Assembly: GCA_965199335.1 (NCBI GenBank)
Contig: CBDAQZ010000004.1
Location: 806,001 to 870,000 of the forward strand
DNA: 64,000 nt
Source of the DNA: CBDAQV01 sp965199335
GTDB lineage: Bacteria > Pseudomonadota > Alphaproteobacteria > CALMVH01
Direction of reading: 5' to 3'
The notes under the pieces were generated by a model, which was not told the origin of the DNA, made no database searches, and saw only the letters and a list, made by a program, of their open reading frames with translations. Position numbers and translations under genes: made by a program. Shown here in pieces: positions 18,801 through 26,695 of this stretch (the stretch's first letter is position 1; each line of letters starts with the position of its first letter).

Positions 18801-19039
18801 TGGATGTCGCTGACTTGGGAGGAGAGCGTCCGCTCGTAATAGTAGATGATCCGGCCAGACATATCGTCGGCAGGCAGGCCGTTATACGTCCACACCACGC
18901 TGATCACCGGAATGCCGATATTCGGGAAAATATCGGTGGGCGTCTTCACCCACGACAGCACCCCGAAGATCAGGATCAGCATCGCCATGACGATAAAGGT
19001 CAGAGGGCGGCTGAGAGCGACCCGAACGATGGCGAGCAT
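15827..19039 (-). CDS. RND-family inner-membrane efflux permease
   Basis: Proton-driven AcrB-like transporter (1070 aa). The first helix begins at LAIVRVALSRPLTF, and the proton-relay aspartates are in LAVGILVDDATVTIEN of helix 4. Duplicated large periplasmic loops and the second six-helix bundle are present. The start at 19039 was chosen because the protein then begins as the family does and lies 5 bp after the kinase stop; the longer frame to 19162 runs into the kinase gene. The CusRS/CopRS-like regulators upstream suggest metal or toxic-compound responsive export, but the substrate cannot be deduced. Confidence 0.92.
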   Translation of the reverse strand: MLAIVRVALSRPLTFIVMAMLILIFGVLSWVKTPTDIFPNIGIPVISVVWTYNGLPADDMSGRIIYYYERTLSSQVSDIQHIESQSLPGYGVVKVYFQKNVNIDAALAQVTAASQTVLKFLPPGVTPPYVLMFNASSVPVLQLALSSHGLSQSQLFDYGQNFIRPQLATVAGAAIPSPYGGKVRQVQVDINQHELQSYGLSAQDVVTALASQNLITPVGTEKIGKFEYIVSLNDAPKDIATLNDLPIRKVNGTLVYIHDVAFVHDGSPPQTNIVRVDGSHAVLMTIQKAGSASTLDVIDGVKGLLPKIRETLPKNLELAAVGDQSVFVTSAVSGVIREGIIAAALTGFMILVFLGSWRSTLIIMVSIPLAILFSVIALSVLGETINVMTLGGLALAVGILVDDATVTIENMNFHLEQGKPIRDAIMDGSKQIVIPATVSLLCICIVFVPMFALGGVAGFLFRPLAEAVIFAMIGSYILSRTLVPTLANYLLASQHHHGNRETLDPEDSHAKSRTSRNPWTRFQRGFEYRFEQLRKSYHDLLKLAMESRGLFVAAFMAVVLLSFGLAPFLGRNFFPSVDAGQIKLHIRAQTGTRIEETARLCDEIEQSIRATIPKADLDKIVDNIGLPISGINMAYGNSGTIGVEDADILISLKEGHGSDTATLVDTLRKNLPRRFPGTSFAFLPADIVTQILNFGLPAPIDIQVIGNDLKGNRAYAEKLMKRINLVTGIADARIQQAFDAPTLGVNIDRSLAAEVGLTERDAANTIQDTLAGSIQTAPTFWLNPKNGVSYPIAVQMPQYGVDTIGDLKNIPMTAAGSFQLLGGLATIEREPSDAVVSHYNVRPVIDIYATTHGRDLGAVAGDIQRILTDTDKDVPKGSSVVLRGQVTTMTAAYDQLFAGLAFAVVLIYLLIVVNFQSWLDPFVIVTGLPTALAGIVWMLFITGTTLSVPALTGAIMCMGVATANSILVVSFARERMTEGADAMTAAMEAGFGRFRPVLMTALAMIIGMAPMALSAEQNAPLGRAVIGGLLCATVATLFFVPVVFSLVHGKTRHAAEPETGKASQGHLSNA

Positions 19040-19044
19040 GGCGG

Positions 19045-20448
19045 TTACTTCGTTTCTGGCTGGAGGGCAGCCGATGGCGATGCCAGCGGGAGCGTGATCC
19101 GGAAAGTGCTGCCCTGGCCGGGCGCGCTCTCTACCGCGATCGATCCACCATGCGCCGCACAAATGGATTTGGTGATGGCCAGGCCCAGGCCAGCCCCATC
19201 CACCCCGCGATCGGGGTCGACACGGAAGAAACGGTCGAAGACGCTGGCCTGATGTTCGGGCGCGATGCCAATTCCCGTGTCCGTCACTTTCAGGACCGCG
19301 TGCTCGCCGCGGTGCATTACATCCAGAGTTACCCGTCCCCCATGGCGCGTGTACTTGATCGCGTTGTCGATCAGGTTGACGAGCACCTGCTTCAGCCGGT
19401 CACGGTCGCCCAATGTCATCACGGGTGCACCGTCCGTGCAGGTGAGTGCGATGTCCTTCTCCTCGGCGAGAAGCTGCATCTGGTCGATGGTTTCGGCCGA
19501 CAGGGCACGCAGGTCGACGGCCCAATGCGCCCGTTTGCCGCCGATGCCGTCGGTGCGCGCGAGAGCCATCAGGTTTTCGACGATCTGGCCGAGGCGCATC
19601 ATCTCGTCGAGCGCGCTGCCGACTGCGGTCTGGATTTCGGTGGGCAGGTTATGGCAGAGCGCGATGAACTCCAGTTCGCCGCGCATGATGGTCAGCGGGG
19701 TGCGCAGCTCGTGCGCGGCGTCGGCGGAGAACCGGCTGGCATGCTGGTAGGCGCTATCCAGCCGTTCTAGCATCCGGTTCAACGTTTCCCCCAACTCATC
19801 CAGCAGATCTTCGGTGCCGGCAAGCGGCAAGCGCTTGCGGGGAGAATTGAATGTCAGCGCTTCCGCCGCCTTGATCATCCCGGCGACCGGCGTCAAGGCC
19901 CGTCGCATTAGCCAATACCCGCCGAGCGCCGCGACGACCAAAAGCAGCGGCAGGCCGATGACGAGGGTTTCGACGAGTCCACGACGGGCGGCCTCCATAA
20001 TGAGGCCCGGCTGGCCAGTCTCGACGATCAGCCTGCGGCCGTCGGCAAGATGAGTTTCTCGAGAATAGACCCAGAGCACCCCGAGCTTGCGCAGGCTGCC
20101 GGCCGTGGACGGGTCGAAGTCCACCGCCCCGGGATCGAACAGATGTTCGGCCGGCTGGCCCGAGACGTAGATCGTACGACCGCCAACGGCGACGCGCATG
20201 AAGCGGTCGTGCGCCTCCGGCGCGAAGCGCTGCTCCATCACCGTTGCGAGTCGCGACGGATCGTCCAGAAGGGGCCGTGCCAGATCGGCGGCGGCGTCGG
20301 CGCGGCTGGAAAGCGTCCCGCGCATCGAGTCATGCAGGTAATGGTTGAACCCGACATAGGTGTAGCCCGCGAACGAGCCGCCCACGAACAGCAGCAGGCC
20401 GCAGTACCAGGCCACGAGCCTGACCGTGAGGGAGCGGCGGAGCCTCAC
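19045..20448 (-). CDS. Sensor histidine kinase (CusS/heavy-metal-sensor type)
   Basis: Two-component membrane sensor kinase (467 aa). Two membrane helices (near residues 10-30 and 155-175) flank a periplasmic sensor domain and are followed by a HAMP region. The H-box is FSADAAHELRTPLTIMRGE; N, G1 and G2 boxes are LIDNAIKYT, DTGIGIA and GAGLGLAITKSI. Its start overlaps the response-regulator stop by 4 bp. It probably phosphorylates that regulator to induce the downstream RND pump. Confidence 0.93.
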   Translation of the reverse strand: MRLRRSLTVRLVAWYCGLLLFVGGSFAGYTYVGFNHYLHDSMRGTLSSRADAAADLARPLLDDPSRLATVMEQRFAPEAHDRFMRVAVGGRTIYVSGQPAEHLFDPGAVDFDPSTAGSLRKLGVLWVYSRETHLADGRRLIVETGQPGLIMEAARRGLVETLVIGLPLLLVVAALGGYWLMRRALTPVAGMIKAAEALTFNSPRKRLPLAGTEDLLDELGETLNRMLERLDSAYQHASRFSADAAHELRTPLTIMRGELEFIALCHNLPTEIQTAVGSALDEMMRLGQIVENLMALARTDGIGGKRAHWAVDLRALSAETIDQMQLLAEEKDIALTCTDGAPVMTLGDRDRLKQVLVNLIDNAIKYTRHGGRVTLDVMHRGEHAVLKVTDTGIGIAPEHQASVFDRFFRVDPDRGVDGAGLGLAITKSICAAHGGSIAVESAPGQGSTFRITLPLASPSAALQPETK

Positions 20449-21125
20449 AGCTCACCCTGAGGATCGACGGCGTAGCCCAGCCCGCGCACGGTCCGGATCA
20501 GCTTCGGCTCGAAATCGTCATCGATCTTCTTCCTGAGCTGGCGGACGTAGACGTCCACGATGTTCGTCAGCCCTTCGAACGATTGGTCCCAGACCCGTTC
20601 GATGATCATGGAGCGAGACAGAACCCGCCCCGGATTGAGGACGAAATACTCCAGCAGGCTGAACTCCTTCGGGCTGAGCTCGATACGCCGGCCCGCGCGC
20701 CGCACCTGGTGCGTCATGCGGTCGAGTTCGAGATCGGCGATTTTTACTGTGTTAACCACCGCCGCAGGTCCCCGCCGCAGCAATGCTTTTACCCGCATGA
20801 CCAGCTCGGCAAAGGCAAACGGCTTTGTCAGGTAATCGTCCGCCCCCGCATCGAAATTCTCGGCCTTTACGTCCAGCTCGCCACGAGCCGTAAGCACCAG
20901 CACCGGAACGTCGCGTTTCGCGCCGCGCAATTGCCGCAAGAGATCGGTGCCGGAAAAATCGGGCAGGAGCAGGTCGAGGATGATGAGATCGAAATGTCCC
21001 GCGCCGGCAAGGTCGAAGCCATCCTGCGCCGTAAGCGCCACATCCACGGCGTATCCCTCCGACTTCAAGCCGCGAGCGATTATTCCAGCCAGCTTTTCTT
21101 CGTCCTCAACGACCAGGATGCGCAT
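20445..21125 (-). CDS. OmpR/CusR-type response regulator
   Basis: DNA-binding response regulator (226 aa), first gene of the efflux operon. The receiver domain has the acidic pocket VVEDEE, phospho-acceptor aspartate in LIILDLLLPDFSG, and the conserved lysine in YLTKPFAFAELV. The winged-helix domain ends with TVRGLGYAVD. The ATG at 21125 gives the family N-terminus MRILVVEDE. Two ATGAGA repeats 11 bp apart lie 22-39 bp upstream and could be its own binding site. Confidence 0.93.
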   Translation of the reverse strand: MRILVVEDEEKLAGIIARGLKSEGYAVDVALTAQDGFDLAGAGHFDLIILDLLLPDFSGTDLLRQLRGAKRDVPVLVLTARGELDVKAENFDAGADDYLTKPFAFAELVMRVKALLRRGPAAVVNTVKIADLELDRMTHQVRRAGRRIELSPKEFSLLEYFVLNPGRVLSRSMIIERVWDQSFEGLTNIVDVYVRQLRKKIDDDFEPKLIRTVRGLGYAVDPQGEL

Positions 21126-21147
21126 GAGGGAACCATAGCGTCCCAAA

Positions 21148-21164
21148 ATGAGAGGAACATGAGA
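21148..21164 (+). promoter_or_regulatory. Possible OmpR-type direct-repeat site
   Basis: ATGAGA occurs at 21148-21153 and again at 21159-21164, exactly 11 bp apart, in the 108-bp gap between the response regulator and the divergent DUF202 gene. One-turn-spaced direct repeats are typical of OmpR/PhoB-family operators. The site lies close to the regulator start, consistent with autoregulation. Confidence 0.35.
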
Positions 21165-21233
21165 ACAAGATTAAAAATCACTCATAATAGGCCTTACAGC
21201 TGAAATACCGCTCCGAATGGTGTATCAGACGGT

Positions 21234-21623
21234 ATGGATCCTCATAACGATGATGAACGGGTGCGCGACCACCTGGCAAACGAGCGTACATACCTTGCCT
21301 GGCTCCGGACCGGCATGGCGACGATGGGTTTCGGCGTGGTCATTGCCAAGCTGCGGTACCTTTTCGCCGGCGCCGCACTGGAGCCACCGTCGGCCGGCAT
21401 CCTGCACGCGTCGGATATCGGGCTGGTTTTCACAGTCGTCGGGCTGCTGATCGTCTCCATCGCGGCGTGGCGGTTCGCAGCCGTGCAAAAACATATCCGG
21501 CAGAAGACTTATCGCAGCTCCAAGCTCCTGGTAATGATCGTGTCCGGCGTAATCATCGCGCTGGGTGTCATCATCGTCTCGTACCTGGTCCAGAGCCCAA
21601 ATCCCCCATCGCACGCGTTGTAA
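21234..21623 (+). CDS. DUF202 (YidH-like) membrane protein
   Basis: Small inner-membrane protein (129 aa) with the DUF202 signature RDHLANERTYLAWLRTGMATMGFG, followed by three membrane helices. Function in this family is unknown. It is divergent from the two-component operon and is followed 50 bp later, on the same strand, by an FAD-dependent protein, so the two may be cotranscribed. Confidence 0.85.
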   Translation: MDPHNDDERVRDHLANERTYLAWLRTGMATMGFGVVIAKLRYLFAGAALEPPSAGILHASDIGLVFTVVGLLIVSIAAWRFAAVQKHIRQKTYRSSKLLVMIVSGVIIALGVIIVSYLVQSPNPPSHAL

Positions 21624-21673
21624 TCGGTCGAACGCCGACGCTCCGAGGCAACGCAACTTTCGAAGGTTCGCCG

Positions 21674-23050
21674 ATGACCACTTTCGATATCGCAGTCATA
21701 GGCGCGGGATTCAGCGGCACGATGGTCGCTGTCAATCTCGCGCGGAAATCGGAAGGGAAACTGAGGATCGCCCTGATCGAGCGAGGCGGCGCACCTGGCT
21801 GCGGCGTGGCGTACGGCACCACCGACAACCACCACCTGCTGAACGTACGGGCGGCGCAGATGGGCGCGTTTCCGGACAGGATCGGTGATTTCTACGAGTG
21901 GCTCCAGCGCCATCCGGACGTGTGGAAGCATGCCAAGGTCACGACGCTGGAGCCGGGCAGCTTCGTTCCGCGCTTGGTCTATGGCGCTTATCTTCAGGAT
22001 ATTCTGCGACAGACGCAGGCGACATTCCCCACGCTAGAAACTTTCCACGCCGATATTACACGTATCGCGACTTCGCCGACAGGATACGAACTGCATAGCG
22101 CCACGGAGACCGTCGCGACCACGCCCGTCGTGGTACTGGCGCTGGGCAATTTCCCCCCAGGCGATTCTTCCACCAACCAGACCGTAAATCCGTACGCGCC
22201 CGAAGTCTACGCGAGGTTGGCGGAGCCGGGGGACGTGTTCCTAATCGGCACCGGGCTTACCAGCCTCGACCTGCTGGTCACCATGGCGCGCACGAAGGCG
22301 CAGGGTAATATCCATCTTGTGTCGCGCGGTGGCCTGTTTCCGCAGGTACACCACGACGTATCGCCATATCCGCCGTTCCTCGACGCCGAAAACCTCCCCA
22401 AAACCGCCCTTTCCCTGCTTGCGACGGTCCGCCGGGAGATTCGCAAGGCAAAGGAGGGCGGCATCGCATGGCAAAGCGTGGTCGACAGCCTGCGGCCACT
22501 CAACCAGAAGATCTGGCAGTCTCTTCCCATGCCCGAACAACGGAAATTCCTGCGGCGAATCCGGTCTTATTGGGATACGCATCGCCACCGTTGCGCCGCC
22601 GATGTGATGGCAGCACGCGACAAGTTCATTGCCGAAGGCCGTCTGATCCAGCATCGGGGCTCGTTCATTTCCATGACCGACACTCCAGACGGCGTCGCGG
22701 TCACCTGGAAACCGTCCGGGGCTGCGCGGACGGAAACAATAACCGTCCATTGTGCGGTCAGCTGTACCGGTCCGCAATCCGATTGCCGCAAACTCGACGA
22801 TCCCCTAGTCCAGGATTTGCTGAAGAGCGATCTTCTCGCGCCCGACCCATTGCGGATCGGGGCCGATACCACGCAGACCAGCGCACTGAAGAACAGCAAG
22901 GGCGAGACCGTACCCGGCCTCTACACCATGGGAACGTGGCGCAAGGGGAAGCTGTATGAATCGGTGGCGGTGCCGGAGCTTCGCGGACAGGCCGCCGACT
23001 TGGCAGACACCATCATCGCGGAGAGGACCCAGCTCGCCGCCGCGTCGTAG
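21674..23050 (+). CDS. FAD/NAD(P)-binding oxidoreductase-like protein
   Basis: 458-aa flavoprotein of the FAD/NAD(P)-binding superfamily (HydR/SidA-like type). It opens with the dinucleotide-binding DIAVIGAGFSGTMVAVNLAR, then GCGVAYGTTDNHHLLNVRA, and has a second nucleotide-binding glycine run in VFLIGTGLTSLDLLV. The C-terminal VPGLYTMGTWRKGKLYESVAVPEL closes the FAD domain. The ATG at 21674 directly begins the Rossmann strand; the open frame to 21467 overlaps the DUF202 gene. Substrate unknown. Confidence 0.8.
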   Translation: MTTFDIAVIGAGFSGTMVAVNLARKSEGKLRIALIERGGAPGCGVAYGTTDNHHLLNVRAAQMGAFPDRIGDFYEWLQRHPDVWKHAKVTTLEPGSFVPRLVYGAYLQDILRQTQATFPTLETFHADITRIATSPTGYELHSATETVATTPVVVLALGNFPPGDSSTNQTVNPYAPEVYARLAEPGDVFLIGTGLTSLDLLVTMARTKAQGNIHLVSRGGLFPQVHHDVSPYPPFLDAENLPKTALSLLATVRREIRKAKEGGIAWQSVVDSLRPLNQKIWQSLPMPEQRKFLRRIRSYWDTHRHRCAADVMAARDKFIAEGRLIQHRGSFISMTDTPDGVAVTWKPSGAARTETITVHCAVSCTGPQSDCRKLDDPLVQDLLKSDLLAPDPLRIGADTTQTSALKNSKGETVPGLYTMGTWRKGKLYESVAVPELRGQAADLADTIIAERTQLAAAS

Positions 23051-23093
23051 TTCAATGCTTGACGCCGCTGACGCGGAAAGCGTAACAAGGTGA

Positions 23094-23189
23094 CGGCAAT
23101 GGATTTCTGCCGGATCGTTTCGATCGAACTGCAGCGCATACAGCGAGGCTGATGATTCCTACTCACGATCGTGAGAGGGAGTCCGTCTG
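23094..23189 (+). promoter_or_regulatory. Candidate fluoride (crcB-motif) riboswitch, translation-controlling type
   Basis: The leader of the fluoride transporter gene resembles the fluoride aptamer. A stem CGGCA/TGCCG (23094-23098 with 23108-23112) encloses an ATGGAT loop, and the 3' signature GGCTGATGATTCCTAC (23147-23162) follows. The pseudoknot GGATT with ATTCC has one mismatch, and the intervening helix is longer than usual. Next comes a perfect CTCACGATCGTGAG hairpin. ATTCC can also pair with the GGAGT that forms part of the ribosome-binding region (GAGAGGGAG) before the TTG start, so ligand binding would free it. The downstream CLC-F gene supports the call. Confidence 0.62.
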
Positions 23190-25019
23190 TTGCTATTGAA
23201 CCCGTTCTTCGTAACCCGCCTCGATCATTTCGGATCGGCGCTCAAATGGCTGGGATTGACGCTGCTGGTCGGCAGCACCGTGGGCTCGCTGTGCGCGCTG
23301 TTCCTATGGAGTCTTGAGCGCGCCACGCAGTTGAGGTTCGATTATCCTGGCCTGCTGTTAGGCTTGCCAGTCGCGGGCATTGTCATTGGATGCGTCTATC
23401 ATCGGTTTGGGCGCCCCGCCGAGGGCGGCAACAACCTGATCGTCGAGCAGATCCACGAGCCTGGCGGCGGTGTCCCCCGGCGCATGGCGCCGCTGATCGT
23501 GATCGCCACCGTTGTCACGCATCTGTTCGGCGGCTCCGCGGGACGCGAGGGGACGGCGGTGCAGCTCGGCGGCAGCATCGCCAGCGCCTACGGCAAGCTG
23601 TTTCGGCTGCAACCGCGTGACGTGCGTATCCTGCTCATGACGGGTATCGCCGCCGGGTTCGGGGCGGTGTTCGGGACGCCGGTCGCGGGCGCTGTCTTCG
23701 CGCTGGAGGTGCTGGCGGTCGGCTCGGTGCAATACGAAGCCCTGGTGCCATGCCTGCTGGCATCGATCTTCGGTGATTGGGTTTGTCATAGCTGGGGCAT
23801 TTCCCATGTCGCGTACCATATCGCGTTTTCAGGAGTGGCCAGTGACTCGGCCTTTCACATCGATCCTTTCCTGCTGGCCAAGGTCGCGCTCGCCGGCGTG
23901 GCGTTCGGATTGGCTGGGCTGGTGTTCTCCGAGGCGACGCATCGGGCGCATGCGCTGTTCAAGGCCGTGTGCCCGTTTCCACCATTTCGTCCGGCTCTTG
24001 GCGGTCTGTTGATCATCGGCCTCGTCTATGCGCTAGGCACGCGCGAGTATCTCGGCCTCGGTGTCTGGTCGCCGACTCCGGGGGACGCTTCCATCGTAAA
24101 TTTCTTCGGCGCCGCGATCTATCCATGGAGCTGGACATGGAAGATCCTGTTTACCATCGTGACGCTCAGCGCCGGGTTCAAGGGCGGGGAAGTGACGCCG
24201 TTGTTCTTCATCGGCGCGGGCCTAGGCAACGCCCTTTCGGCTGTGCTGGGCGCACCGACGGACCTGTTCGCGGGCCTCGGCTTCGTCGCGATCTTTGCCG
24301 GTGCCTCCAATACGCCGCTTGCCTGTACCATCATGGGCATCGAGTTGTTCGGCGGCGCCAACACGGCCTACATCGCGGTCGCCTGTTTCATCGCCTATCT
24401 TTGCAGCGGGCACTCGGGAATCTACCTGTCGCAACGCATTGCCATTCCCAAGACCGGAGCCGGCCTGCTGCCGCCGGACATATCCCTGCGCCATGCGCGC
24501 GAGCATCCCTCCGCGCCCAGTCTCACGTCTCTGTTCCCGTTCCAACCACCACAGGAAAGTATCCCTCACATGCCCCGCTCGCATCGCGTTTCTCAAAAAG
24601 AGATCGGAATGGTCCGCATCTACCTCAAGCCCAGGGACCGGGTCGCCAAGCCGAACACCGGACGTATCCGCTCGGCGCTCGGCGGACGGCCGCTGTATCA
24701 GGAACTCGTGCTTGCGGCGAAGCAGGCGGGGCTTGTCAACGCCGTGGCTCACCATACGCATTACGGCTTCAGCAACGGCAACCCGGTGCAGCAGGAATCG
24801 GCGGAAGTCGGCAATCCACAGCTCACCATGTGCGTCGAGCTTGTCGGCCAGCGCGAGCAGCTGGAAAGCTTCTGCCGAGCGCAGGGGGAGACGCTGAAGG
24901 ACAAGGTCATCGTCTACAAGCACCTGGAGCATTGGGAAATTCTCTCGGGCAAGGACGGCCACACGGAGCTTGCTGAAACGCAGGTCGAAGAGCCCGAAGA
25001 ACTGGCCGCGCCCGAGTGA
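23190..25019 (+). CDS. CLC-F fluoride/proton antiporter fused to a C-terminal DUF190-like domain
   Basis: Inner-membrane exporter of toxic fluoride (609 aa). The CLC core (about residues 1-430) has the two fluoride-type substitutions: GGNNLIVEQ in place of GSGIP, and GREGTAVQLGG in place of GREGP. Residues about 465-590 form a soluble domain (MVRIYLKPRD, then GRPLYQELVLAAKQAGLVNAVAHH and GFSNGN) resembling DUF190, a PII-like family usually encoded separately beside fluoride exporters. Translation starts at TTG 23190 with GAGAGGGAG upstream. The gene lies behind a candidate fluoride riboswitch and heads a membrane-protein operon. Confidence 0.88.
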   Translation: MLLNPFFVTRLDHFGSALKWLGLTLLVGSTVGSLCALFLWSLERATQLRFDYPGLLLGLPVAGIVIGCVYHRFGRPAEGGNNLIVEQIHEPGGGVPRRMAPLIVIATVVTHLFGGSAGREGTAVQLGGSIASAYGKLFRLQPRDVRILLMTGIAAGFGAVFGTPVAGAVFALEVLAVGSVQYEALVPCLLASIFGDWVCHSWGISHVAYHIAFSGVASDSAFHIDPFLLAKVALAGVAFGLAGLVFSEATHRAHALFKAVCPFPPFRPALGGLLIIGLVYALGTREYLGLGVWSPTPGDASIVNFFGAAIYPWSWTWKILFTIVTLSAGFKGGEVTPLFFIGAGLGNALSAVLGAPTDLFAGLGFVAIFAGASNTPLACTIMGIELFGGANTAYIAVACFIAYLCSGHSGIYLSQRIAIPKTGAGLLPPDISLRHAREHPSAPSLTSLFPFQPPQESIPHMPRSHRVSQKEIGMVRIYLKPRDRVAKPNTGRIRSALGGRPLYQELVLAAKQAGLVNAVAHHTHYGFSNGNPVQQESAEVGNPQLTMCVELVGQREQLESFCRAQGETLKDKVIVYKHLEHWEILSGKDGHTELAETQVEEPEELAAPE

Positions 25020-25047
25020 CTATCGTTAGCAGCCGCAGGAGGTTTCT

Positions 25048-25794
25048 ATGATCTGGACACATGCCGGTCCTGCCGTACTGGCCGCATTCCTTGCCTCGCT
25101 TGTGGAGTTCGTGGAGGCCCTGACCGTTATCCTGGCTGTCGGCAGCGTCCGCGGATGGCGGCCGGCTTTGGCCGGCGCCATGGCTGGCGTTCTCGTCCTG
25201 GCGGGGCTGGTTGCCGCACTGGCGCCGGTCCTGTCGCAGATCCCGCTGGCGGTTCTGCAGCTTGTTATCGGCGTCCTGCTTCTGCTGTTCGGGGTGCGCT
25301 GGCTGCGCAAGGCCGTGCTGCGTTCTGCCGCGATCATTCCCGAACGGGACGAGGCGGCAGCGTTCGCCAGCAAAAGCGCCGCCCTTAAGGACGTGGCCGC
25401 ACGGAAATCGAGCTGGGATCGCGTCGCCCTCGCGACCTCCTTCAACATCGTCATGCTCGAGGGTCTCGAAGTCGTCTTCATCGTCATCGCCGTGGGCGCT
25501 ACCGGCGGGATGCTGATACCCGCGAGTCTAGGGGCCTTTGCCGCCCTGACTGTCGTCATCCTGGTGGGACTCGCGCTGCGCCGCCCTCTGGCCCAGGTGC
25601 CGGAAAACAAGCTGAAGTTCGCGGTCGGTGTCTTGCTGACGGCGTTCGGTACGTTCTGGGTCGGCGAAGGCATCGGCGTGACCTGGCCCAATGGCGATTG
25701 GGCGCTCGCCGCGCTGGTCGCGGGTTACCTGCTCACCGCCCTCGCAGCGGTACGGCTGTGCAGGCGACCGGCCTTTAAAGGAGTGACATCATGA
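25048..25794 (+). CDS. Integral membrane protein, COG4280-like putative transporter
   Basis: A 248-aa membrane protein of six or seven helices with two related acidic motifs, ASLVEFVEALTVILAVGS near the N-terminus and FNIVMLEGLEVVFIVIAVGA in the middle. This gives the internal duplication and paired glutamates seen in small cation/proton exchanger families. A good Shine-Dalgarno (AGGAGG) precedes the ATG. It follows the CLC-F gene by 28 bp and overlaps the next gene by 4 bp, suggesting it is co-expressed under fluoride control. Substrate unknown. Confidence 0.7.
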   Translation: MIWTHAGPAVLAAFLASLVEFVEALTVILAVGSVRGWRPALAGAMAGVLVLAGLVAALAPVLSQIPLAVLQLVIGVLLLLFGVRWLRKAVLRSAAIIPERDEAAAFASKSAALKDVAARKSSWDRVALATSFNIVMLEGLEVVFIVIAVGATGGMLIPASLGAFAALTVVILVGLALRRPLAQVPENKLKFAVGVLLTAFGTFWVGEGIGVTWPNGDWALAALVAGYLLTALAAVRLCRRPAFKGVTS

Positions 25795-26012
25795 AATGGC
25801 TTTCGAAGCCTCTAGCCGAGCTGATCGGCCTCTTCGTCGACGATGGCAGCCTGGTCGTGGCGGTGCTGTGCTGGATCGCGATCATCTGGCTGACCGACTT
25901 GTATGCGCCGATCGCAGTACCTTATCGCGCCGTACTGCTCTTTTTCGGTATCGCTGCGGTATTCCTTGAGAATGTGACGCGTGGCGCACGGAAGATCGCC
26001 CGTTCTCGATGA
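25791..26012 (+). CDS. Small two-helix membrane protein
   Basis: 73 aa with two hydrophobic helices (LVVAVLCWIAIIWLTDLY and AVLLFFGIAAVFLEN), not assigned to a family. It overlaps both neighbours by 4 bp, so it is translationally coupled in the fluoride operon. It may be an accessory subunit of the preceding transporter-like protein, but this is inference from position only. Confidence 0.6.
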   Translation: MKWLSKPLAELIGLFVDDGSLVVAVLCWIAIIWLTDLYAPIAVPYRAVLLFFGIAAVFLENVTRGARKIARSR

Positions 26013-26674
26013 CCCCGACGCGCAACACGCTGCTGTTTTTCTTGAGCGCCTTTGCGCTCGCCGGTAGTATTTTCCAGGCGTGGCCGCAAATCGACCTTGC
26101 CGTGGCAGGCTGGTTCTACGTTCCCGGCCAAGGCTTTCCGCTCGACCAGTCGGCACCGCTGCTGCTGATCCGGCACGCGTTACCCTATGTCATCGGAATT
26201 TTTGTCGTGGGCGCGATCGCGCAAAAACTGCGCCGGCGGATCACGACGCGCGACATGCTGTTCGTGTTGCTGGCGTTCGCGCTGGGGCCGGGTCTGCTGG
26301 TCAATACGGGCTTGAAGGATCACTGGGGCCGGGCGCGACCCGGCCAACTCGCGGTGTTCGGCGGTACCAGCCGGTTTACGCCCCCTCTCACCGTTTCCGA
26401 TCAGTGCGAACATAATTGCTCGTTCGTCGCCGGCGATCCTTCGGTCGGATTTGCGTTGCTCGCGCCGGCGTTGCTATGGCGCAGACGCCGGCTCGGAACT
26501 GTCTTGGCGGTTGCATCCGGGGTGGGACTGGGCGTCATCCGCATCATGCAGGGAGGCCATTTTCTATCCGACGTCGTATTCTGCGGATTGTTCGTAACCG
26601 CGTTGATTTGCGTCCTCTATGGTCCCATGATCTCAACGGAACGGGCACCTGGTGGAGTAAACGAAAGATCATAA
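26009..26674 (+). CDS. PAP2-family membrane phosphatase (LpxE-like)
   Basis: Acid-phosphatase-fold lipid phosphatase (221 aa) with several membrane helices. The three PAP2 motifs are recognisable: KDHWGRARP, CSFVAGDPSVG (in place of the usual PSGH), and RIMQGGHFLSDVV. The middle motif lacks the canonical histidine at the usual place, so activity is less certain. Lipid A 4'-phosphatases have similar organisation. It overlaps the preceding gene by 4 bp. Its presence in a fluoride-linked operon is unusual. Confidence 0.75.
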   Translation: MTPTRNTLLFFLSAFALAGSIFQAWPQIDLAVAGWFYVPGQGFPLDQSAPLLLIRHALPYVIGIFVVGAIAQKLRRRITTRDMLFVLLAFALGPGLLVNTGLKDHWGRARPGQLAVFGGTSRFTPPLTVSDQCEHNCSFVAGDPSVGFALLAPALLWRRRRLGTVLAVASGVGLGVIRIMQGGHFLSDVVFCGLFVTALICVLYGPMISTERAPGGVNERS

Positions 26675-26695
26675 CACTCTCAAGCGGGGGATTCG

